This document shows positions 57,368 to 64,000 of a DNA stretch of 64,000 nucleotides, in pieces. The DNA comes from Streptomyces niveus. GTDB taxonomy: Bacteria > Actinomycetota > Actinomycetes > Streptomycetales > Streptomycetaceae. The DNA is taken from the NCBI RefSeq assembly GCF_001723055.1, contig NZ_MDCR01000042.1:6110-70109 (forward strand), read 5' to 3'. Numbering within the stretch: the stretch's first letter is position 1; every line of letters begins with the position of its first letter. Under the pieces are notes generated by a model, which made no database searches, was not told the DNA's origin, and saw only the letters and a list, made by a program, of their open reading frames with translations. Position numbers and translations under genes: made by a program.

Positions 57368-58144
57368 CTAGATCCCCACCGTGAAGCCGTTGGTCCACGT
57401 CTGCATGTCTTGCATGATGCTGTCCCACACACCGGTCACCAGCAGCACCCCGGTCGCGATCATCATCACGCCGCCGGTCCGCATCACCCACACGTAGTGG
57501 CGCTTGACCCAGCCGAACAGTCCCAGTGCCTTGCGGAACGCGACGGCGGCGAGCACGAAGGGCACCCCGAGTCCGACGCAGTACGCGACGGTCAGTATGG
57601 CCCCCCGCCCCGCGGTCGCCTGGTCGAGGGCCAGCACGTTCACCGAGGTGAGCGTCGGGCCGATGCACGGTGTCCAGCCGACGCCGAACATCGCGCCCAG
57701 CAGCGGGGCCCCGGCGAGGCCCGACACCGGCTTCTTGTGGATACGGAACTCGCGCTGCGTGAGCCAGGGCAGCAGGCCCATGAAGAACACGCCCATCGCG
57801 ATCATGAGCACCCCGAGGATCCGGGAGATGACCACCCGGTTGTCCTGGAGGGTGTTGCCGAAGTAGCCGAAGAGCGCGCCGCCGGAGACGAAGACCGCGG
57901 TGAAGCCTGTGATGAACAGCACCGCGCCGGTGACCATCCGCCCGCGCCGGGCATCGCCCAGGTCGGTGCCGCTGATGCCGGTGACGTACGAGAGGTAGCC
58001 GGGCACGAGCGGCAGCACGCACGGCGAGAAGAACGAGACCAGACCACCCAGCAGGGCGATCGGCAGCGCGATCATCAGCGCCCCGTCGAAGACGGTCTCG
58101 TTCATGCCGGGTACGGCGGCGGTCGCGGCGGCGAGAACCTCCAC
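57368..58144 (-). CDS. ccdA: CcdA-type thiol reductant transmembrane protein
   Basis: 258 residues and about six membrane helices. The redox cysteines are in FFSPCVLPLVPGYLSYVTG and GVGWTPCIGPTLTSV. It carries electrons from cytoplasmic thioredoxin across the membrane to keep apocytochrome c thiols reduced. Five bases upstream of it is the TlpA/ResA-type gene. Confidence 0.94.
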   Translation of the reverse strand: MEVLAAATAAVPGMNETVFDGALMIALPIALLGGLVSFFSPCVLPLVPGYLSYVTGISGTDLGDARRGRMVTGAVLFITGFTAVFVSGGALFGYFGNTLQDNRVVISRILGVLMIAMGVFFMGLLPWLTQREFRIHKKPVSGLAGAPLLGAMFGVGWTPCIGPTLTSVNVLALDQATAGRGAILTVAYCVGLGVPFVLAAVAFRKALGLFGWVKRHYVWVMRTGGVMMIATGVLLVTGVWDSIMQDMQTWTNGFTVGI

Positions 58145-58148
58145 GGGA

Positions 58149-58778
58149 TCACTTCTCCGCGATCAGCGGGTCGATCATCTCGCGCAGCTTCTTGTCGTCG
58201 AGCGCCTTGAGCGAGCGGGCCGCGATCTTCCCGTCCCGGTCGAGCACGATCGTGGAGGGGATGGCCTGCGGGTTGAGGCTGCCCTTCGGGAAACCGTTGA
58301 CGATGAGCTTGCTCGTCGGGTCGTAGATGCTCGGGTACGTGACGCCGTAGTCCTTCTCGAAGGCTATGGCCGCGCCCTTGTTGGCGTCGCGGGCGTTCAG
58401 CCCGACGAAGGCGACGTCCTGCCCCTTGGCCTCGGTCTCCTTGGCGACCTTCGCGAAGTACGGCGCCTCGGCGCGGCAGGGCCCGCACCACGAGCCCCAG
58501 ACGTTCAGCACGACGATCTTGCCCTTGAGGTCGGCCACGTCGAGCTGCTTGCCGTCGAGCGTCTCACCGGCGATCTTGTTGACCGCCTTGCGCTCGCCCT
58601 TGGCGACGGTCTGCACCCCGCCGGTGTTCGTCACGAAGTTGGTGTCACCGCCGCCGCCGGACGTGGCGCCACCCCCGCAGGCCGCGAGGGTGAGCATGGC
58701 CGCCGACGCGGCGACGGCCGGAAGGACGGCGCGTGGGCGTCGGTTCGAGCGGCTTGGGAGGGCTCGGCCAAGGTTCAT
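58149..58778 (-). CDS. TlpA/ResA-type thioredoxin lipoprotein
   Basis: 209 residues. Signal peptide with lipobox LTLAACGGG (Cys near residue 34). The active site WGSWCGPCRAEAP lies near residue 95. Extracytoplasmic disulfide reductase that receives electrons from CcdA and reduces apocytochrome c. First gene of the ccdA-resB-ccsB operon. Confidence 0.93.
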   Translation of the reverse strand: MNLGRALPSRSNRRPRAVLPAVAASAAMLTLAACGGGATSGGGGDTNFVTNTGGVQTVAKGERKAVNKIAGETLDGKQLDVADLKGKIVVLNVWGSWCGPCRAEAPYFAKVAKETEAKGQDVAFVGLNARDANKGAAIAFEKDYGVTYPSIYDPTSKLIVNGFPKGSLNPQAIPSTIVLDRDGKIAARSLKALDDKKLREMIDPLIAEK

Positions 58779-58856
58779 GTGAAAAGTTTCGCATGGGCCA
58801 TTCAGGGATCTTCTTCGCCCCCCTCGCTCCTGTCTGCCCTCCCGTGGAGCCGCTGC

Positions 58857-60104
58857 TCAGGCGGCCTTGAAGAAGGTGTTCCAGCCGCCGGCCGGGGACT
58901 GACCGACCTCCAGCGTACGGAGTTTGGCGAGCACCGCCGGATCCTGGACGTCGAGCCAGTCCGTGAACTGCCGGAAGGAGACGAGCCGTACGTCCTTCTT
59001 GTCCGCCATCCCCTTGAGCGCCTCTTCGACCGCATCCATATATATGCCGCCGTTCCACTCCTCGAAATGATTCCCTATGAAGAAGGGGGCGCGATTCGAC
59101 TCGTACGCCCGCCGGAATCCGGAGAGATACGCCTCGGTGGCCTGCTTGCGCCAGCCCGGGTAATTCGATGGCACGCCCTTCGTCGAATTCTTCGACTGAT
59201 TGGCGAGCATGTTGTAGTCCATCGAAAGCACTTCAAAGGAATGGCCGGGGAACGGCACGGCCTGCAACGGCAGATCCCATACGTCCTGCCGCTTGTCCGG
59301 CCACATCTGCCGGCCGCCGGGCGAGCTGGCGTCGTAGCGCCAGCCCATCTTGCGCGCCATGGGCAGCAGCTTGTCCTGGCCGAGCAGGCACGGCGTACGG
59401 CCGCCGACCAGCTCCTTGCGGTAGTCGAACGGCAGTGGATCGAGGTCCTTCCAGCCGCTGTTCGTCTTCCACTCGGTGACGAAGCGGATCGCCTGCTCGG
59501 TCTCGTCGCGCCACTGCTTCGTCGACCAGTTGCCGACGGAACCGGACCCGGCGCAGAAGTGCCCGTTGAAGTGGGTGCCTATCTCGTGGCCTTCGAGCCA
59601 GGCCTGGCGTATGTACTTCAGCGTGTCCTTGATGTGCGCGTCGGTGAGATAGCCGATGTCGGAGGCGCCGACGGCGTTGCCCGGCGGGCGGTAGAGCGTC
59701 TTCTTCGACTCCGGCAGCACATAGATGCCGGAGAGGAAGAACGTCATCGCCGCGCCGTGGTCCTTGGCGAGGTCGAGGAAGCGCGGGAAGAGGCCGTTGC
59801 CCACCTCGCCCGCGCCGTCCCACGAGAAGATCACGAACTGCGGCGGGGTCTCGCCGGGCTCCAGCGGTACGGGCTTGGGCGGCTGGTGCGGCTGCTTTCC
59901 GGTGTCGGCCGTCGAACCGTCACCGATCAGCCGCACATTCTTCTCACTCGGCTTACCACTCGGCTTGCCGCCGCCCTCACCCGCACCGGTGTCACCACCC
60001 GTATTGCCGGAGGCACCCGTGTGAGTACCGCAGCCCGCGATTCCCATTGCGGCCGCTGCCCCAATTCCGGCTCCGAGCAAGCTCCTTCGGCTCATGTCGC
60101 GCAT
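58857..60104 (-). CDS. Tat-type lipoprotein with polysaccharide-deacetylase-like fold
   Basis: 415 residues. The N-terminus MRDMSRRSLLGAGIG fits a twin-arginine signal and ends at the lipobox GIAGCG. The Gly/Asn-rich linker follows. The domain from about residue 85 resembles a polysaccharide deacetylase: FVIFSWDGAGE (motif 1, normally TFDDG) and EIGTHFNGHF (HxxxH motif 2, at about 200), GWRYDASSPGG (motif 3-like). Motif 1 is altered, with a single Asp, so activity is uncertain. Family-typical sugar or wall substrate unknown. Confidence 0.8.
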   Translation of the reverse strand: MRDMSRRSLLGAGIGAAAAMGIAGCGTHTGASGNTGGDTGAGEGGGKPSGKPSEKNVRLIGDGSTADTGKQPHQPPKPVPLEPGETPPQFVIFSWDGAGEVGNGLFPRFLDLAKDHGAAMTFFLSGIYVLPESKKTLYRPPGNAVGASDIGYLTDAHIKDTLKYIRQAWLEGHEIGTHFNGHFCAGSGSVGNWSTKQWRDETEQAIRFVTEWKTNSGWKDLDPLPFDYRKELVGGRTPCLLGQDKLLPMARKMGWRYDASSPGGRQMWPDKRQDVWDLPLQAVPFPGHSFEVLSMDYNMLANQSKNSTKGVPSNYPGWRKQATEAYLSGFRRAYESNRAPFFIGNHFEEWNGGIYMDAVEEALKGMADKKDVRLVSFRQFTDWLDVQDPAVLAKLRTLEVGQSPAGGWNTFFKAA

Positions 60105-60263
60105 ATCGGTCCCATCCCCGCTCGCATGTGTAACGTCCGCCGGTCATGCGGACGACAACACGTTAGATGGCACAGGGAACTCACAGGTTCCAGGGAATGG
60201 GTAAAGCATTGCCCCGCAACGGCGGATGTGACATTTCCCGCCGAACAGTGGGCGATTGGCCGA

Positions 60264-60941
60264 CTACGCTCCGAAGGCTTTCGAAGCGCCCTTCACCGGT
60301 TTGGCACCGGCGAGCAGATGCGCGGGTACGAGATCACGGGCCGGTTCCGTATAGGCGACGGAAACCAGTTTCTCGCCCTCGTATGTGAACGTCGTCAAAG
60401 ACGCGAGCGTGCACTGCCTGCGCCGCGGGTCGTGCCAGAGCCTGCGGCGCTCGAAGTGGCTGCGCACGATCCAGATCGGCAGCTGGTGGCTGACGCACAC
60501 CGCCTCGTGCCCGCGGGCCGCGTCGCGCGCGTCGGCCAGGGCCGCCTCCATGCGGGCGACCTGGTCGACGTACGCCTCGCCCCAGGAGGGCCGGAACGGG
60601 TTGGTGAGATAGCGCCAGTTGGCGGGCGAGCGCAGCGCGCCGTCGCCGACGCCGAAGGTCTTGCCCTCGAAGACGTTCGCCGCCTCGATGAGACGGTCGT
60701 CGGTGTGCAGGGTCAGAGCGTGGGACTTCGCGACGGGGATCGCGGTCTCCTGCGCGCGCTCCAGCGGGGAGGCGACGACGTGGGTGATGTCGTGGTCGGC
60801 CAGGTGCTCGGCGACGCGGTCGGCCATCTTCCGGCCGAGTTCGGAGAGGTGGTAGCCGTCGCGGCGCCCGTAGAGGACTCCGTCGGGGTTGTGCACTTCC
60901 CCGTGCCGTACGACGTGGACGACGGTGGTCTCGGCACTCAT
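60264..60941 (-). CDS. Histidine phosphatase superfamily protein
   Basis: 225 residues with the phosphoglycerate-mutase-like RHG motif [17 protein letters not shown] near residue 12, [12 protein letters not shown] (conserved Arg/Glu), and [13 protein letters not shown] (second His). It may be a phosphatase or mutase. It overlaps hemL by four bases, so it is cotranscribed and coupled with hemL on the minus strand. Confidence 0.93.
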   Translation of the reverse strand: MSAETTVVHVVRHGEVHNPDGVLYGRRDGYHLSELGRKMADRVAEHLADHDITHVVASPLERAQETAIPVAKSHALTLHTDDRLIEAANVFEGKTFGVGDGALRSPANWRYLTNPFRPSWGEAYVDQVARMEAALADARDAARGHEAVCVSHQLPIWIVRSHFERRRLWHDPRRRQCTLASLTTFTYEGEKLVSVAYTEPARDLVPAHLLAGAKPVKGASKAFGA

Positions 60942-62260
60942 GCGCGCACACCCTCCCCGGTCGCTTCCGCCGCCGCGCGGGCGGCGGCCGGGAGGGCGGC
61001 GGCGACGCGCTCGATCGCGCGGTCGTCGTGGGCGGTGGAGACGAACCAGGACTCGAAGGCGGACGGCGGCAGATAGACGCCGTCGGCGAGCATGGAGTGG
61101 AAGAACGCGGTGAAGCGGAACGCTTCCTGCCGCTTGGCGTCCTCGTAGTCGCGCACCTCGTCGGAGGTGAAGAAGACGGAGAACATGTTGCCGGCCGTCT
61201 GCACCCGGTGCGCGACACCCTCCTTACCGAGGGCGTCGCCGACCAGCCCGCGGATCTCGGCCGACACGGCGTCGACCTTCGCGTACGCCGCGTCGTCGAG
61301 CAGCCGCAGCTGCGCGAGCCCGGCGGCGGTGGCGACGGGGTTACCGGAGAGCGTGCCGGCCTGGTAGACGGGTCCGGCGGGCGCGAGGTGCGCCATGACG
61401 TCGGCGCGACCGCCGAAGGCCGCGGCGGGGAAGCCGCCGCCCATGACCTTGCCGAAGGTCATCAGGTCGGGCGCGACGCCGTCGATGCCGTACCAGCCGG
61501 CCTTCGACGTACGGAATCCGGTCATCACCTCGTCGGAGATGTACAGCGCGCCGTTCGCCGCGCACAGCTCCTTGAGCCCGGCGTTGAACCCCTCACGCGG
61601 CGGCACGACGCCCATGTTGCCGGGCGACGCCTCGGTGATCACGCAGGCGATCTCGCCGGAGTGCGCGGCGAAGGCGTCCCGTACGGCCTGAAGGTCGTTG
61701 TACGGCAGTACGACGGTGTCCCCGGCCTGCGCGCCGGTCACCCCGGGCGTGTCGGGCAGCCCGAACGTGGCGACACCGGACCCGGCGGCGGCCAGCAGCG
61801 CGTCGACGTGCCCGTGGTAGCACCCGGCGAACTTCACGATCTTCGCGCGCCCGGTGAACCCGCGGGCCAGCCGGATCGCGGACATGGTGGCCTCGGTGCC
61901 TGACGACACGAGCCGCACCTGCTCGACGGGCGCGACGCGGCCGACGATCTCCTCGGCCAGCGCGACCTCGCCCTCACCGGGCGTCCCGAAGGACGTCCCG
62001 CGGGCGACGGCGGCCTGGACGGCCTCGATGACCTCGGGCCGCGAGTGCCCGAGGATCATGGGCCCCCAGGAACACACGAGGTCGACGTACTCGCGCCCGT
62101 CGGCGTCGGTGAGGTACGGACCGTCACCGGACACCATGAACCGGGGCGTACCGCCCACGGCGCGGAAGGCACGGACGGGAGAATTCACGCCGCCGGGCGT
62201 CACGACCGACGCACGGTCGAAAAGCGCCTGCGAAACGGGGGCTTCGTATGAATACGACAC
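60938..62260 (-). CDS. hemL: Glutamate-1-semialdehyde 2,1-aminomutase
   Basis: Makes 5-aminolevulinate in the C5 haem pathway. 440 residues, GTG 62260 with AGGACC five bases upstream. PLP-binding Lys is in [51 protein letters not shown] and [13 protein letters not shown] are other signatures. It supplies haem, including for the cytochromes matured by the nearby ccs genes. Confidence 0.96.
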   Translation of the reverse strand: MSYSYEAPVSQALFDRASVVTPGGVNSPVRAFRAVGGTPRFMVSGDGPYLTDADGREYVDLVCSWGPMILGHSRPEVIEAVQAAVARGTSFGTPGEGEVALAEEIVGRVAPVEQVRLVSSGTEATMSAIRLARGFTGRAKIVKFAGCYHGHVDALLAAAGSGVATFGLPDTPGVTGAQAGDTVVLPYNDLQAVRDAFAAHSGEIACVITEASPGNMGVVPPREGFNAGLKELCAANGALYISDEVMTGFRTSKAGWYGIDGVAPDLMTFGKVMGGGFPAAAFGGRADVMAHLAPAGPVYQAGTLSGNPVATAAGLAQLRLLDDAAYAKVDAVSAEIRGLVGDALGKEGVAHRVQTAGNMFSVFFTSDEVRDYEDAKRQEAFRFTAFFHSMLADGVYLPPSAFESWFVSTAHDDRAIERVAAALPAAARAAAEATGEGVRA

Positions 62261-62685
62261 TTTGGTCCTGATCTGCGATTCGGGGTCGGGTGGCCGGGGA
62301 CGAAGGATCTCGGCCACCGATGAGCGGGGCGCGCGGTCTCCTCGTATTACATAAGGGCGTCAACGCCCCCGCGTCTGCGAAACTGGGGCGTCATAGGGGA
62401 AGCTCACGCAATCCATGGTGTCAGAGCCTTCGAAGTATCCGCCGACAGGTGTTTCACCGGTCGTTCGTGGGGGAGGTCACTGTCACGATGATCGGGTTGC
62501 GCGGCCGGGGCTGCGAGTGGTCGGGTGGAGATATGCATCGCGGTGGCGGACTGGGCGAGGGGACCGATGACCTCGGGCCCGACCCTGCCCGGCGGGGGAA
62601 ACACCGGCGCCGCGAGCGAGAGGCCCGCGCACAGCCTCCCCCCAGCCGAAACGACAGCCGGCCTCCGGGCGGCGGGAGCGGTCGC
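62261..62685. other. Upstream region of hemL and of the hypothetical gene
   Basis: This 425-base divergent stretch has no separately supported gene. A long frame continuous with the hypothetical protein starts at 62290 or 62488 (see next entry). An AT-rich TTATGTAATAC stretch about 85 bases upstream of hemL on its strand may hold a -10 box; no -35 box is clear. Confidence 0.4.
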
Positions 62686-63123
62686 GTGGGGGTGACGTAC
62701 AAGTACTTCGGTGCCCCGGACGGCGCGACGGCGGCCCGCGTCCCCATCTCGATGCGCCCGGAGGAACTGGGCGGCGACGAGCTGGGCATGGGCGGCATGT
62801 TCACCAAGATCAAGCCCGAGACGATAGCCGCGATGGTCCTCACGGGCATCCAGGGCATGCCCCTCAACAAGGTCCCGCCACTCGAACTGGTCGTGCTGCA
62901 CCCGGACTACGCGGTGGTCAAACTCCCGATGACGGTGGTGGACCCGCTGCGCGGCATCGGCGAGGAATCGGTGGGAGCGGCGGCCTTCATCTGGTCGACG
63001 GTCCCGGACCGGGGCGGCCCGCGGGACGCGTTCAACGTGTACCAACTACTCCACGAGTGGCAGGACTTCAGCCACCGGCTGCACGAGGCGGGGCATCAGC
63101 CGTACTGCTTGGTGTGGCCGTGA
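62686..63123 (+). CDS. Conserved hypothetical protein
   Basis: About 145 residues from the GTG at 62686 (GGGAG seven bases upstream); GTG 62692 is a close alternative. A longer start at ATG 62488 would add about 66 basic, low-complexity residues. The core YKYFGAPDGATAARVPISMRPEELGGDE and EWQDFSHRLHEAGHQPYCLVWP looks well conserved in kind, but I recognise no domain or catalytic motif. No signal or membrane segment. Single gene, followed by a terminator. Confidence 0.75.
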   Translation: MGVTYKYFGAPDGATAARVPISMRPEELGGDELGMGGMFTKIKPETIAAMVLTGIQGMPLNKVPPLELVVLHPDYAVVKLPMTVVDPLRGIGEESVGAAAFIWSTVPDRGGPRDAFNVYQLLHEWQDFSHRLHEAGHQPYCLVWP

Positions 63124-63161
63124 GCCGCTGAGGTTCGGTGCTCTACGAGCAGCATTGCCGG

Positions 63162-63191
63162 ACCCCGCCTTCTTCGTGCCGAAGGCGGGGT
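63162..63191. terminator. Terminator after the hypothetical gene
   Basis: ACCCCGCCTTC (63162-63172) pairs perfectly with GAAGGCGGGGT (63181-63191) around eight bases. It lies between convergent genes. Confidence 0.8.
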
Positions 63192-63258
63192 GTCAGGCGG
63201 CCAGGGGCCCAAGCGACGCCCGAAACCTCGACGCTCGCTCACCAGCGGCGGAGCAGCA

Positions 63259-63852
63259 CTACCGCTCCGCATAACGCACGAACTGCCAGCCCAGTACGGC
63301 CAGGGCAAATGTCTGCGCGAGGGAGAAGATCGCGAGTAGAGGCTGGACGGCGGAAGAGCACCAGAATGCGGTCATACACACCATCGGCAAGGCCAAGTAC
63401 GTGAACAGATCCACAGCGGTCTGTAGTCGCTTGCGTGTGGTACGGCCCGGATCGCCGCGGTGGTAGATCTCCCAACCGAACACGACGCCGTGGGCGCCGC
63501 TCAGCTCGGTCAGCCGTGGTCCCAGCCGGTCGCGGATGTAGCGGCCGACCGCCGTGATCTTCTGGTCGTTGACCAGGTAGGTCCAGCCCAGGACCAAGCA
63601 GATCGCGGGGACGGCGAGCAGTAGTTGAGCCTGCCTACTCTGGACGGTGATCGCCAGGACCGCGGTGGACGCGGCGAGCGTGAAGTAGATCAAGTTGTCA
63701 CGGAATCCTATGCGGGTTCTCTGCTCCTCCTTGATTCGGTCGTACTCGGCCAGCAGCAGTCTGCTCTCGGTGACGTCTTCTGTGGCGGCCACGGCCATTC
63801 CTAAGCTCGGGTCCCAGCGGGGCTGATGAGTGGGCAGGCAGGGCTCCGGCAC
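63259..63852 (-). CDS. Unrecognised four-helix membrane protein
   Basis: 197 residues; GTG 63852 (AAGG six bases upstream) or ATG 63798 as start. Residues 20-50 are a charged helical segment (EDVTESRLLLAEYDRIKEEQRTRIGFRDN). Two helices (about 52-70 and 75-95) follow, then a soluble loop with DRLGPRLTELSGAHGVVFGWEIYHRGDPGRT, then two more helices. I do not recognise the family. The layout, two helix pairs around a cytoplasmic loop, resembles sensor/effector membrane proteins, but no function can be assigned. Confidence 0.7.
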   Translation of the reverse strand: MPEPCLPTHQPRWDPSLGMAVAATEDVTESRLLLAEYDRIKEEQRTRIGFRDNLIYFTLAASTAVLAITVQSRQAQLLLAVPAICLVLGWTYLVNDQKITAVGRYIRDRLGPRLTELSGAHGVVFGWEIYHRGDPGRTTRKRLQTAVDLFTYLALPMVCMTAFWCSSAVQPLLAIFSLAQTFALAVLGWQFVRYAER

Positions 63853-63886
63853 TCCGGGCCTTGCCTGCCCTGAAGGCGCGGAAGAC

Positions 63887-64000
63887 TCAGTCGTCAGCCC
63901 GGAAGGACGGCAGATTGTTCGGATCGTTTCGTTCGATCCATCCCTTTCCGTCCGCCGCGATGCCTTCCAGGAGTCGGAAGGTGTGGATGAAACCAGCCGA
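63887..64000 (-). CDS. 3' end of an unrecognised gene (runs off the window)
   Basis: The last 37 codons of a minus-strand gene, ending in TGA at 63889-63887. The visible tail reads SAGFIHTFRLLEGIAADG, then KGWIERNDPNNLPSFRADD. It is upstream of the four-helix membrane protein on the same strand, with 34 bases between, so the two may be an operon. Too little is visible to name it. Confidence 0.6.
   Translation of the reverse strand, partial: SAGFIHTFRLLEGIAADGKGWIERNDPNNLPSFRADD

Noticed and set aside
58104-61076. A 990-codon plus-strand open frame
   Set aside because: It is antisense to the thioredoxin-like, deacetylase-like and phosphatase genes and shows no domain.

Overview
The base composition (very high GC), gene content and operon style point to a Streptomyces chromosome, or a close relative. 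The window is a core-genome segment centred on respiratory-chain and menaquinone genes. It holds a complete 14-gene NADH dehydrogenase (nuoA-N) operon, menaquinone biosynthesis by the futalosine (mqn) route, and a system II cytochrome c maturation set (ccdA/resB/ccsB/tlpA). Most genes lie on the minus strand. I saw no CRISPR array, no tRNA or rRNA, no transposase and no prophage.

Layout. Positions 129-4650 (minus): an ABC-2 exporter pair, an RseB/LolA-like anchored protein and a long-chain polyprenyl diphosphate synthase that probably makes the menaquinone side chain. Positions 4969-6192 (plus): fumarylacetoacetase. Positions 6329-22389 (minus): nuoN to nuoA, tightly packed with many overlapping start/stop codons, with a Rex-type operator upstream of nuoA. 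Positions 22390-23217 carry no gene; a purine-rich degenerate repeat lies there. Positions 23218-24810 (plus): a secreted NlpC/P60 hydrolase and a GH25 lysozyme. Positions 24835-32149: menaquinone genes (geranylgeranyl-reductase family, menG, a deleted amidohydrolase-like protein, mqnC, mqnA) with a receptor Ser/Thr kinase between mqnC and mqnA. Positions 32502-32705 (plus): a cold-shock protein with a long structured leader.

Positions 32804-40387 form a discrete locus: a dipeptide-type ABC importer (five genes) translationally coupled to a C45-family Ntn hydrolase, with a divergent RpiR regulator. Positions 40426-44436 hold an acyl-CoA ligase, a MarR/nitroreductase divergent pair and a TetR regulator. 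Positions 44437-45332 are a gene graveyard with a frameshifted, truncated phosphotransferase. Positions 45333-46924 hold an SDF-family symporter preceded by a cysteine-rich leader peptide, which suggests cysteine-responsive attenuation. Positions 47118-53844 hold the second menaquinone group (DUF4229, mqnE, UbiX-type, mqnP, UbiD-type). Positions 54473-58778 hold cytochrome c maturation. Positions 58857-63123 hold a deacetylase-like lipoprotein, a histidine phosphatase, hemL and a conserved hypothetical. The last 0.75 kb carries an unrecognised membrane protein and the tail of another unrecognised gene.

Together, most of the window builds electron entry (complex I), the quinone pool (menaquinone) and the cytochrome c maturation needed downstream. 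The least ordinary parts are the cysteine-leader symporter, the C45/ABC/RpiR locus, the barrel-less amidohydrolase-like protein beside mqnC and the cold-shock leader.
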